NCBI GenBank assembly: GCA_902767015.1
Contig: CACXFV010000072.1
Location: 62,001 to 126,000 of the forward strand
DNA: 64,000 bases
From: an uncultured Lachnospiraceae bacterium
GTDB lineage: Bacteria > Bacillota > Clostridia > Lachnospirales > Lachnospiraceae
Reading direction: 5' to 3'
The stretch's first letter is position 1. Each line of letters opens with the position of its first letter. Below, in pieces: positions 16,625 to 26,000 of this stretch. The notes under the pieces are model-generated. The model was not told the origin of the DNA, ran no database searches, and saw only the letters and a list, made by a program, of their open reading frames with translations. The position numbers were made by a program, and so were the translations under genes.

Positions 16625-19405
16625 ATGGCTTTAAGGTTAAGTGATCTGACAAATTATTCAGATATTGTTATTCAATGCCACGATAACCCTGACGCAGATG
16701 CGTTGGCATGTGGGTTTGCACTTAAATGGTATCTTGAAAAGCAGGGGAAGAAGCCGGAATTTATTTACGGTGGAAAATATCCGGTACAAAAAAGTAATTT
16801 AGTTCTTATGATGAAAAACTTAGGAATTTCTGTTCGATTTGTCAAAAGTCTTGATCATAAGCCGGAGCTTCTGGTGACTGTTGACTGCCAGTATGGAGAA
16901 AGTAATGTGACAAAGTTTGAGGCAGACAATATTGCAGTGATAGATCATCATCAGGTATCAGGGATTTTACCGGAGCTGTCTGAGGTTCGCAGTAATTATG
17001 GCTCCTGTGCAACGGTGATGAATGAGCTGATGAAAAAAGAAGGAATCGATATTAATGAGGATATTGATATTGCAACGGCAATGTATTATGGACTTATGAC
17101 AGATACGAATGGCTTTGCCGAAGTATCCCATCCGGCAGATAAAGATCTCAGGGATTTTACCCGGATGAGAAATTCTGATATTATCCTGTTTAAGAATTCC
17201 AATCTTTCATGTGAAGAGCTGAAGATATGTGGAGAGGCGCTTAAGGATGTACAGTATGATTATGAAGATTTCTATGGATTGGTTGAAGCAAAGCCATGTG
17301 ATCCGAATATACTTGGTATCATAAGTGATATGCTTCTTGAGGTTGATTTTGTGAAGACATGCATTGTTTACAGTGTTATGCCATTTGGCATTAAGATATC
17401 CGTCAGAAGCTGTGTTAAAGAAGTTAAAGCGGCTGAACTGGCGGCATTCATTGCCAAAGATATGGGAGGTGGCGGTGGCCATCTTATAAAAGCAGGTGGC
17501 TTTCTTAAAAAGGATTTGCTTGAGAAAAATGGTGTGGTCTATGAAGAAGCAGTTCTCAGGAAATATATTAACACGCGTATGAAAGCCTATTTTGCAAATT
17601 CTAAGATTATATATGCCGGAGAGCATGAGGAGAATTTAGAGGAATACAGGCATTATATAAAAAGAGAGGTAAGTGTCGGATATGTTCAGGCTACGCACTT
17701 AGCTAAGACAGGAATGCAAATTATGATAAGGACTTTAGAGGGAGATGTTGAGGTGAATGATGTGGCATATTGCATCACAAATAAAGAGATTAGTATCATT
17801 GAACTTAGTACAGGGGAACGAAAGTCAGTGGTCAAAAATCCGGTAGAAGAAAGCTTTTCTTCCAAACACAAGGTGTCATACGATGGAAGGTTTTATTGTG
17901 TCAGTCACTATAGTTTTTATGCTGAGCATGCGTTAGTATCTGTCTATGATACCCGGACAGGCAAGCTTGTTACAGCGACTTTAAAAGCTCCCGATATCAA
18001 AGAATTGTGCTTTACCTCTAAGGGTAACATAGCCGTTCTTACCGGTGAAAGTGACTTTAGTGCAGGGATAAAGCAAAGAAATCTTGAACTAGTCAATCCT
18101 GAAACAGGAGCGATAATCTGGACAAGTGAGTTTGAAGCAGATGTGAGAAATATTATGTCGTATTCCAGTCTCATGAAGTCTCATAGTTATACATCAGAAA
18201 CAGACACAAAAGATGACATAGTGATTGCCATAGATAGTGATGTATACACTTTTGAAGAAAGAAGTGGTAAGATGTATCAAAAGACTACCTTACCGGCTGT
18301 GGCTTCAGCCCTTAATTTGTCCTCGGAGAGTTCAGGAGGCAGAATCGCTTATCGCAATGGAAATATCGATACCATCGATTTTGCAACCGGCAGAATATAT
18401 TCGGATTACATGATTGAAACCGATATTGAGATTCGAGAAGTGTTATATGTGGACGGACAGATTGTTTTGAGAGCCGGTTATAGTCCGCAGTTATATGTAA
18501 TGTCAGGACATGAAGCAAGCGACTTAGCGCTTATAGCTGCATCTGATATTACTCAGGTGGCAGGCGGAGTATCGCCTAACGCAGATTATTTTATTACCAG
18601 AAACGCAAATGATTATTCCGTGTTCTATTTTTATGATGATAAGGGAAATTCTTTGTATCAGTTTGATGAATGTGATAAAATGCCAATCGAAACAGGCTTT
18701 ATCGGTAATGATTTTATCTTTGCAGGCTATGATGAAATGTGGATTATTGACCCTGTAAAAGGAAAGTCAGATTCTATCCTATCCCGTACCGGTGAGAATC
18801 TATGTAAAATCGATGTTAAAAATAAAAAAGAAACCTTTTACGCAGAGGATGCTCTTAGAGAAATCTCTGATTGTTACATGAATCAATTTATGGCAATAAG
18901 CGATGATGACCAATATGTTGCCATGTGCTGTATGGATGGCATGGTAAGGATTGTAGACACTTCATCAGAAGTGGTGGCATCTGAGATACCACTTCAGACA
19001 ATTCGCAGAGACTTTCTGGGATTTACGAAAGATGTTCAATGTATTATCGTTCAAGGGGATGATTATAAGATTAGAATTTGGAATATTGCCAAAGGTGAAT
19101 ATATCAATTCATTTGAGATAGATGTGGAAACGGAGGTTAAATATATTGTTGATGATGGTGACCGTATAGCTGTATGTACCGGATTTTACACATATATGCT
19201 TGAGGCAAAGAATTATGGTCTTGTCGCAAGTGTTCCATATAGTATGACATATTTAAACAAAGAGGATGCATTTATATGCTGTAGCAATAGTGATATATAT
19301 AAAATATATTATAAGGATTATAAACAGCTGATAGCTGAAGCTGGCAGGCAGTTTCCTGATTCGGAGCTTAGTGAGGAAGATAAGGTTCGTTATAATATCA
19401 AATAA
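16625..19405 (+). CDS. DHH/DHHA1 phosphoesterase fused to a WD40-like beta-propeller
   Basis: A 926-residue fusion. Residues about 1-330 form a DHH phosphoesterase of the NrnA type: motif I HDNPDADALA, motif II VDCQYG, motif III IDHHQ (Asp107-His109), motif IV DTNGF and DHHA1 GGGGGHLIKAGG near 281-292. Such enzymes cleave short RNAs, pAp or cyclic dinucleotide products with manganese. Residues about 390-926 are repeated beta-strand units (for example MCCMDGMVRIVDTSSEVVAS and CIIVQGDDYKIRIWNIAKGE) of WD40 character. No signal peptide, so cytosolic. ATG at 16625 has AAAGGAG in front. I do not recognise this combination as a characterised protein; substrate and propeller partner are unknown. Confidence 0.85.
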   Translation: MALRLSDLTNYSDIVIQCHDNPDADALACGFALKWYLEKQGKKPEFIYGGKYPVQKSNLVLMMKNLGISVRFVKSLDHKPELLVTVDCQYGESNVTKFEADNIAVIDHHQVSGILPELSEVRSNYGSCATVMNELMKKEGIDINEDIDIATAMYYGLMTDTNGFAEVSHPADKDLRDFTRMRNSDIILFKNSNLSCEELKICGEALKDVQYDYEDFYGLVEAKPCDPNILGIISDMLLEVDFVKTCIVYSVMPFGIKISVRSCVKEVKAAELAAFIAKDMGGGGGHLIKAGGFLKKDLLEKNGVVYEEAVLRKYINTRMKAYFANSKIIYAGEHEENLEEYRHYIKREVSVGYVQATHLAKTGMQIMIRTLEGDVEVNDVAYCITNKEISIIELSTGERKSVVKNPVEESFSSKHKVSYDGRFYCVSHYSFYAEHALVSVYDTRTGKLVTATLKAPDIKELCFTSKGNIAVLTGESDFSAGIKQRNLELVNPETGAIIWTSEFEADVRNIMSYSSLMKSHSYTSETDTKDDIVIAIDSDVYTFEERSGKMYQKTTLPAVASALNLSSESSGGRIAYRNGNIDTIDFATGRIYSDYMIETDIEIREVLYVDGQIVLRAGYSPQLYVMSGHEASDLALIAASDITQVAGGVSPNADYFITRNANDYSVFYFYDDKGNSLYQFDECDKMPIETGFIGNDFIFAGYDEMWIIDPVKGKSDSILSRTGENLCKIDVKNKKETFYAEDALREISDCYMNQFMAISDDDQYVAMCCMDGMVRIVDTSSEVVASEIPLQTIRRDFLGFTKDVQCIIVQGDDYKIRIWNIAKGEYINSFEIDVETEVKYIVDDGDRIAVCTGFYTYMLEAKNYGLVASVPYSMTYLNKEDAFICCSNSDIYKIYYKDYKQLIAEAGRQFPDSELSEEDKVRYNIK

Positions 19406-19464
19406 TTGAGATGTAGGGCATTTCCTGTCACAGCTTATGAGGATAATGCATTATTACAGGGGAC

Positions 19465-19480
19465 TGTTCCGGGTGGAACA
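19465..19480. repeat. Small hairpin within a recurring GGGACTGTTC motif
   Basis: TGTTCC-GGGT-GGAACA is a perfect hairpin in the spacer after the DHH-propeller gene. The preceding GGGACTGTTC is the reverse complement of GAACAGTCCC at 34920-34929; a one-base variant lies near 15043. Confidence 0.5.
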
Positions 19481-19594
19481 AACTTTACTGTTTTACATTA
19501 TTGACATATAGGCAAGGATATAATAAATTAATACTGTTATAAAAATTATTTATATATAAAAGGCACAAGTGACTAAAAAAGAGGTGTATGAACA

Positions 19595-22525
19595 TTGGAA
19601 AATATGGAAAATGAATATAATAGAGAGAATACAGAAGGGCAGATGTTGGGACAATATCTTTCGCCATTAGCTGTATGGGCATTATCTTTTGGATGTGCCG
19701 TGGGCTGGGGAGCCTTTGTGATGCCGGGCACAACATTTTTACCGGCGGCTGGTCCCCTTGGAACGACACTGGGAATCATGATTGGTGCTGTCATTATGTT
19801 GATTATCGGCATGAATTATCATTATCTGATGAACCGGTATCCGGATGCAGGGGGAACACTTACTTATACAATAAAAACCTTTGGATATGACCATGGCTTT
19901 TTAAGTGCATGGTTTATTGTGTTGGTATATGTAGCGATTATCTGGGCCAATGCCACTGCACTGACGCTCATCTGCAGAAATTTATTCGGCAGTTTTTTTC
20001 AGTTTGGTATTCATTATAAGATTTTAAATTATGATATTTATCTGGGTGAAGTTCTGCTGTCAATGGCAGTGATTATCCTGTTTGGATTGGTATGTATTTT
20101 TGGAAAGTGGCTTGCTGTGGGGCTTCAGGTTATATTTGCGTTGCTTCTCTTTGGAGGTATCCTTGTCTGTGCAGGTTCTGTGATGAGAGTCCATGGGGGA
20201 GGATTGGAAACCATGGCGCCGGCATTTTCAGCGAACGGAAAGCATCCCATCAGTCAGGTTTTTACGATTGTAGCCCTGTCACCCTGGGCATTTGTAGGCT
20301 TTGAGTCTGTCTCCAACTCGGCAGAGGGATTTCAATTTTCAACTAAAAAGACAATATGGATTATGCTTGCTGCCCTGATTACCAGTGCATTATCTTATAT
20401 CCTGCTGTCACAGATTGCTATTGGCATATTGCCAAAGGAATATCATACATGGACGGAATACATTGCAGATATCGGTAATCTGAGCGGTTTGAAGGGACTG
20501 CCGGTCTTTTTCTCCGTAAATAAGGCGATGGGAAAAGCATGTCTTACCATTCTTGGCATTGCAACAGTAGCAGCAATTGCTACCGGTCTTATCGGTAATT
20601 ACATAGCAGCCAGCAGATTGATGTATACAATGTCACAGGATGGAATTTTATCGGGATGGTTTGGTAAGCTGAATGGGAATGGAAGTCCTCAGAATGCGCT
20701 TTTTTTCCTTATTGCTATTTCACTGTTTATTCCGTTTTTAGGAAGAACAGCCATAGGCTGGATTGTAGATGTCAATACTGTTGGTGCAACCATTGCATAT
20801 GGTTATACCTCAGCGGCAGCGCTTGCCGCTTCAAGAAAGGAAAATAATAAAAAGATACAGATAACGGGTATAATCGGTCTTATCATGTCCATTATATTTT
20901 TCTTTTATTTTATGGCATGGTCTGCTGATGCGATGTCCACAGAGTCATATATGATCCTTGCTTTCTGGAGTGTTCTGGGATTTATCTATTTCCGTTATGT
21001 GTTCAGTAAAGATACAGAAAAACGTTTCGGAAAGTCAACTGTTGTGTGGATAGGTCTTTTATTTCTCATTTTCTTTACTTCACTGATGTGGGTTAAAAAG
21101 GCAACCGACGACATGACTAAAAATATTGTGGATAATATCAGTGAGTACTATGAAATGCAAAATCCCGATAATACACCAGAGGTTATTGCAGATACGGAAG
21201 CTTATCTGGCAGAACAATTATCACTTGCCAGTCGGCTGCTGACACAAAACAGCATCATTCAGATGGTATTGATTATTGCCAGTCTTGCGATTATGTTTAG
21301 TATCTATACCACCATATCCAAACGTGAAAAACAAATGGAGATGGAAAAATTTGAAGCAGAGGAGAGCAGTAAGGCAAAAAGCATCTTCCTCTCCAATATG
21401 TCTCATGATATCCGGACACCAATGAATGCGATTATCGGATATATTAATCTGGCAGAAAATGATGATGATGATGTCGAAAAGATGAGAGAGTATCTTCAAA
21501 AGATTAAAAACTCCAGTCATCATTTATTAGCCCTGATTAATGATGTGTTGGAAATGAGCAGGATTGAGAGTGGTAAGATGGATTTAGAGCCAATTGCCAT
21601 GGACTTGCATAAAACACTGTCGGAAGTGCAGGATATGTTTTCAACACAGATGAGAGAAAAAAATATTGAATTTCTGGTTAATGCTTCCCAGATTAAAAAC
21701 AGCCATGTGTACTGTGATAAGAACAGGTTAAACCGGGTTTTGTTAAATCTGTTAAGTAATGCCTACAAATTTACTCCGAATGGCGGAACAGTCAGTATCT
21801 CATTATGGCAGATTGAAAATGAGGATAAGAATTACGGACAGTATGAACTGAGAGTAAAAGACAGTGGAATCGGAATGACAAAGGAATTTGCCGAGAAGGT
21901 ATTTGAAGCTTTTGAGCGTGAGCGTACTTCCACTGTAAGTGGTATACAGGGGACCGGACTTGGTATGGCGATTACCAAAAGCATTGTGGATTTGATGGGA
22001 GGTACAATCGAAGTTAACACAGCACCGGGCAACGGAACGGAATTTATTATCAGAGTGAAGTTCGAACTTCAAAAAGAAGTACATCAGGAAGAAAATTTCA
22101 CAGAGGGACAAAAGCAAAAAGAGTTAGAATTAGATTTTACAAAGATGCGTATTCTGCTGGTAGATGATGTGGCAATCAATAGAGAGATTGCGGTCATGCT
22201 CCTTGAAAATATGGGATTCACTGTCGAGACAGCAGAGAATGGTAAAGAGGCGGTAGATAAGGTGGCCGCTTCAGAGTCAGGGTATTTTAATGCAGTCCTG
22301 ATGGATATTCAGATGCCGGTAATGGATGGATACAGTGCGACAGGAGAGATACGAAAGCTTGAGAATAAGGAGTTAGCTGCCATTCCTGTCATTGCAATGA
22401 CAGCAAATGCATTTTCAGAGGATGTGAAAAAAGCACATGATGCAGGAATGAATGGACACATTGCCAAACCGATTGACATTAATTCAATGACAAATACTCT
22501 TAATGAGGTTTTGGGAGGTCAATAA
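19595..22525 (+). CDS. Amino-acid permease fused to hybrid histidine kinase and receiver
   Basis: A 976-residue membrane protein. Residues about 15-500 are an APC-superfamily permease (AVWALSFGCAVGWGAFVMPG, YPDAGGTLTYTIKTFGYDHG, about 12 membrane segments). An extra-cytoplasmic loop of about 60 residues and one more membrane segment (about 553-575) lead to a kinase core: SNMSHDIRTPMNAIIGY with His604, N box LNRVLLNLLSNAYKFTPNGG, VKDSGIGM, GTGLGMAITKSIVDLMGG. A receiver domain ends the protein: LVDDVAINREIA, phospho-acceptor Asp904 in LMDIQMPVMDG, and AKPI. TTG at 19595 has GAGGTG 8 bases upstream. No DNA-binding output domain is attached. Probably senses amino acids during transport or binding, by analogy with CbrA, a different transporter-kinase fusion. 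Confidence 0.9.
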   Translation: MENMENEYNRENTEGQMLGQYLSPLAVWALSFGCAVGWGAFVMPGTTFLPAAGPLGTTLGIMIGAVIMLIIGMNYHYLMNRYPDAGGTLTYTIKTFGYDHGFLSAWFIVLVYVAIIWANATALTLICRNLFGSFFQFGIHYKILNYDIYLGEVLLSMAVIILFGLVCIFGKWLAVGLQVIFALLLFGGILVCAGSVMRVHGGGLETMAPAFSANGKHPISQVFTIVALSPWAFVGFESVSNSAEGFQFSTKKTIWIMLAALITSALSYILLSQIAIGILPKEYHTWTEYIADIGNLSGLKGLPVFFSVNKAMGKACLTILGIATVAAIATGLIGNYIAASRLMYTMSQDGILSGWFGKLNGNGSPQNALFFLIAISLFIPFLGRTAIGWIVDVNTVGATIAYGYTSAAALAASRKENNKKIQITGIIGLIMSIIFFFYFMAWSADAMSTESYMILAFWSVLGFIYFRYVFSKDTEKRFGKSTVVWIGLLFLIFFTSLMWVKKATDDMTKNIVDNISEYYEMQNPDNTPEVIADTEAYLAEQLSLASRLLTQNSIIQMVLIIASLAIMFSIYTTISKREKQMEMEKFEAEESSKAKSIFLSNMSHDIRTPMNAIIGYINLAENDDDDVEKMREYLQKIKNSSHHLLALINDVLEMSRIESGKMDLEPIAMDLHKTLSEVQDMFSTQMREKNIEFLVNASQIKNSHVYCDKNRLNRVLLNLLSNAYKFTPNGGTVSISLWQIENEDKNYGQYELRVKDSGIGMTKEFAEKVFEAFERERTSTVSGIQGTGLGMAITKSIVDLMGGTIEVNTAPGNGTEFIIRVKFELQKEVHQEENFTEGQKQKELELDFTKMRILLVDDVAINREIAVMLLENMGFTVETAENGKEAVDKVAASESGYFNAVLMDIQMPVMDGYSATGEIRKLENKELAAIPVIAMTANAFSEDVKKAHDAGMNGHIAKPIDINSMTNTLNEVLGGQ

Positions 22526-22610
22526 AGTTATAATCTGTGTGGCAGAGATTTTTACAATGTCATTACAATATTTTATATTTTCCCGAACAATTTATAAACA
22601 GGTCCATGTT

Positions 22611-22639
22611 ATGACACTATTTTAAAAATTTAGTATAAT
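22611..22639 (+). promoter_or_regulatory. Candidate promoter in the spacer before the giant dockerin gene
   Basis: ATGACA (22611-22616), 17-bp spacer, TATAAT (22634-22639): near consensus. It faces the dockerin protein gene but lies about 440 bp before it, implying a long leader or a separate small RNA. Confidence 0.65.
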
Positions 22640-23082
22640 AACGTGGACTATTTTATTTTTCGGGTTAATTGTGACGTTCTCAGGAGGAAATGATGGTTTA
22701 ATGGGTTTTATATAAATGTTAGTGCAAATGGGAAGTTTTTATATTCAGGCTGGAAATCCATATGTATTGGATACATAGGACAAACCGTATGTTATCATAT
22801 GGCTCATTTTCTATATATTCACTGACTGAGGAGATTTATATGAAAAGGTCGTTGACAAAAAGTCATTGACAAATAGGTGCATTTTGATGAAATAATCTGT
22901 ATTTTATTGTATAATGGAAAAAACGATTAGTTGCAGCAGCGAAAAGCTTGTTGTAACAGCAAAAAACGTTTGTAATAACGCATGAGCAGGATGTACAGAA
23001 AAAGACTGTAGAACTGTAGGATTTCAGAACTGTAGAGCGAAATCAGAGCAATTGTTACGAAAACGGAAAGGAGCATTTGAAA
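22640..23082 (+). other. Long leader or small-RNA region before the giant dockerin gene
   Basis: No gene longer than a few codons is seen. The stretch holds a nested fold: CCATATG (22758-22764) with CATATGG (22796-22802), and inside it TATGTAT-TGG-ATACATA (22761-22777), which competes for the same bases. A small start (MKRSLTKSH then stop, from 22840) with a good GAGGAG site may be a short leader peptide or a gene remnant. A second TATAAT lies at 22910-22915 without a good -35. I could not match the fold to a known riboswitch. Confidence 0.4.
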
Positions 23083-26000
23083 ATGAAAGCAGAAAAAGAA
23101 AAACGAATGCAGTATCGTTCGAGGTATCGAACGAAGAATCAAACGAAAAGACGGGGAAAAGATCTTTTAAAAAGAGGATTTTCTCTGTTTTTGTGTCTGG
23201 TGATGTGTCTGACGATGCTGCCAGAGCTGGGATTTACGGCGAAGGCCGATGACCGGTTCATTGCCACCCTTGATTTCTTCGTGATGTCGGAAGAGGACGG
23301 ACATTTTTACGATACGTTAGACATTACTGTAGAGACAACGGATGGCAGCTATTATGAGCGTCAGAATTGTGATGATTATAAGACCATCGCCAGAGGAAGC
23401 AACGCCTTTTTTGACGTGCCGATTCTGGAAGGAAAAGAAGGAAGCACCATTGTGACTGCCTATGTGCAGGCACGTAAAAGCAATGACCGTTTTAAGGCGG
23501 TTAAGATGGCGCTTACCAAAGATATGCTGGTGCAAAACGGCGATCATTACGACGTGAAGATTTCTGTCAAAAAGCGGGAGGAAAATAATCAGACAGGTAT
23601 CATTAAGCTCGGTGGCATGTCCACCTTAAACGATGATCTTGTAGTGACCGATGAAGCAGGCAATCAGGTAACGGCAACCTATTGGATTACGGATCAAACC
23701 GATACGGCGATTTCCGACGGTCACCGCTATGATAATACAGATCACAGTGTGAAAGAGATCTGTCTGGAGTTTCCGGATGAGTTAAAAGCCGGACAGAAGC
23801 TTCACATACATAACGAATGGAATAACAACCTGTGGGATGCCGATGTCACCCTTGATGCAAACAAGAGTGCCGTATTAAACGGCTATGATGATATCAATTG
23901 GTTTGTAAGACCGGATATCGGTGTATGGTGTGATACCCATGAAGGTGAGGAAGGTTACGGTAACGGTGAATACGGCAAGTATACCTATCTCGGCCTTTGC
24001 TACCGGAACGGAAGTCTGGTAGAGGATTCCCTGCGGCTGATGCGGCCGGGTGATGCGACCTACCGTCGACCGTCTATAAAAGAGAACGGCTCTTATACGG
24101 TATTGATCCTCTTAGCTTCTGCTTATGCGGTAGTGGGAACGGAACATTTTAATACACTGGAGGAGGCAAAGAACAGTCTTGCGGCGCTGGCTGCAGAGAG
24201 CAATCAGGAAGCAGCAGACTTGTATGCGGAGGAATCCTTTGAGGCAAAGCTTGTCAGCAAAAAGGACGTATATCTGGGAAATGAAAAAGTATCCAATATG
24301 TGGATTACCTGCGATATCCCGAAGGGAACGATCTCACCGTCAATGATGTTTTACGACGGTGAACTGGTATTGCCGGAGAGTACCGGCGGTGCGCTGTTGG
24401 CAGGCCATGAATATGCTGTCAATTTCTATACAAAATCCGTAATCACCGATGCTGTCGGCAATGCGGTGATGAGACTCAACTATAACAATGGAAAGACAGA
24501 AGAAAAAGAGATTGTGTATGACAATACCTTTGGATATGATGTCTACCGTGAGAGTGACGGAAGGCTGAAACAGGAGTTTTGCAAGAAAGGCGCTTTTCCG
24601 CAGGTCGGTACCATGACCTTTCAGGTAGTGTTGCCGGATGATGCAGTGACAGTGGAGAGCATTCAGGTACAGTTTGGAAATATCGATTATAAAGTGCCGG
24701 TAAACCGCGAAGTAAAACCATATATTGGCATTTCCTTCGATGGTTCGTCACTGCCGAGACATGATAAAATGTTAACGATCGAAAATGCGGCAGGAAAGAT
24801 TATTGAGTCAAAGAATTTAGGCAGAGAGGCGATTGCCGATAGTCTGTATATTGAGACAAATGCGTTGGAGAATGGTGAATATACCATCAGAGTGTCCGGC
24901 AAAGAGAACGGAAAAAATTTTGAATACGGCAGTACGAAGGTGACTGTTGCGGATAATCTGCCGGCAAAAGCAACGGTCTTTTTGACGGCTGTGGATCCGG
25001 CGGACATTATGCCGGTGGTAAAAAATGCAAATGGTGAGACAGGCATCCAGTACGCCCTCAACTGGTATGAGGATGCTGAAGGAACAAAATACATCGGCTC
25101 TGAAAGTCATCTGATGATCGACACCAGTGAGACAGTTTATGTGAAGGCAATCCCGATGGGACAGGATGTGATCAATTATCTTCCGACAGCGTTACTGCCG
25201 GTGACGGCCTCGGATGAGGGAATGCCGGTTGTTCTGCCGGATTCACCAAAGGTAACGGTATCGGGTAAGGTAAGCGTTGAGAATGAGAAGATGTCCCCGG
25301 AGGGACTCACGGTGATCGTGAATACCACCCTGAAGGGATATTCCGTTAACCAGACTGCAGAGACGGCCAAGGATGGAAGCTTTACCCTTGAAAATGTCAC
25401 CTTCTTTGACGAAGAAGAAGGACAGACCATGCTGATGGTTTCTGATCCGAATATTGAGAAGCTGACGACGACTTTAAAGAGCAATGAGACAGAGAACTTA
25501 AATCTGACCGTTAAAATGCGTCAGGGTATTATTCAGACGGAGAATGTGGAGAATATTTCTCTTACCAATGCAGCCGGAGAAGCCATTCCATTTATGAAGA
25601 GCGGCAACCGTCTGTATCTGCATGATCCGAACATGGTTTCTGAAAATGAGACATTAACGCTTAGTTCGGTGTATACGGATAAAAGAGGCAGTGCCAAGGT
25701 AAAATTAGACGCCGAAAAATCGGGCGTGGCAGAGGCATTTACATGGAGCTACCGTTCCAGAGTGCATGTCCGCTTTGATAATCCATACCGTCAGTCGGTG
25801 GTGATGCTGTTATACCGCGACGGGGAATTAGTGGCGAAAAGAGATAATGACAGTTCGCTGACCGGCAGCGGCAAAACGCCAGAATACTGGGGAGATTATC
25901 TGGATACGGGAAGCTATACCTATGTATTTGTCAACAGGGGAACTTATCAGATGTTGACGGACGATGCGATAACACAATATGACAAAGCACTGGAAAGCTT

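Noticed and set aside
22640..22830. Known riboswitch (c-di-GMP, cobalamin or TPP type)
   Set aside because: The conserved core sequences of these classes could not be found; only simple competing hairpins are visible.
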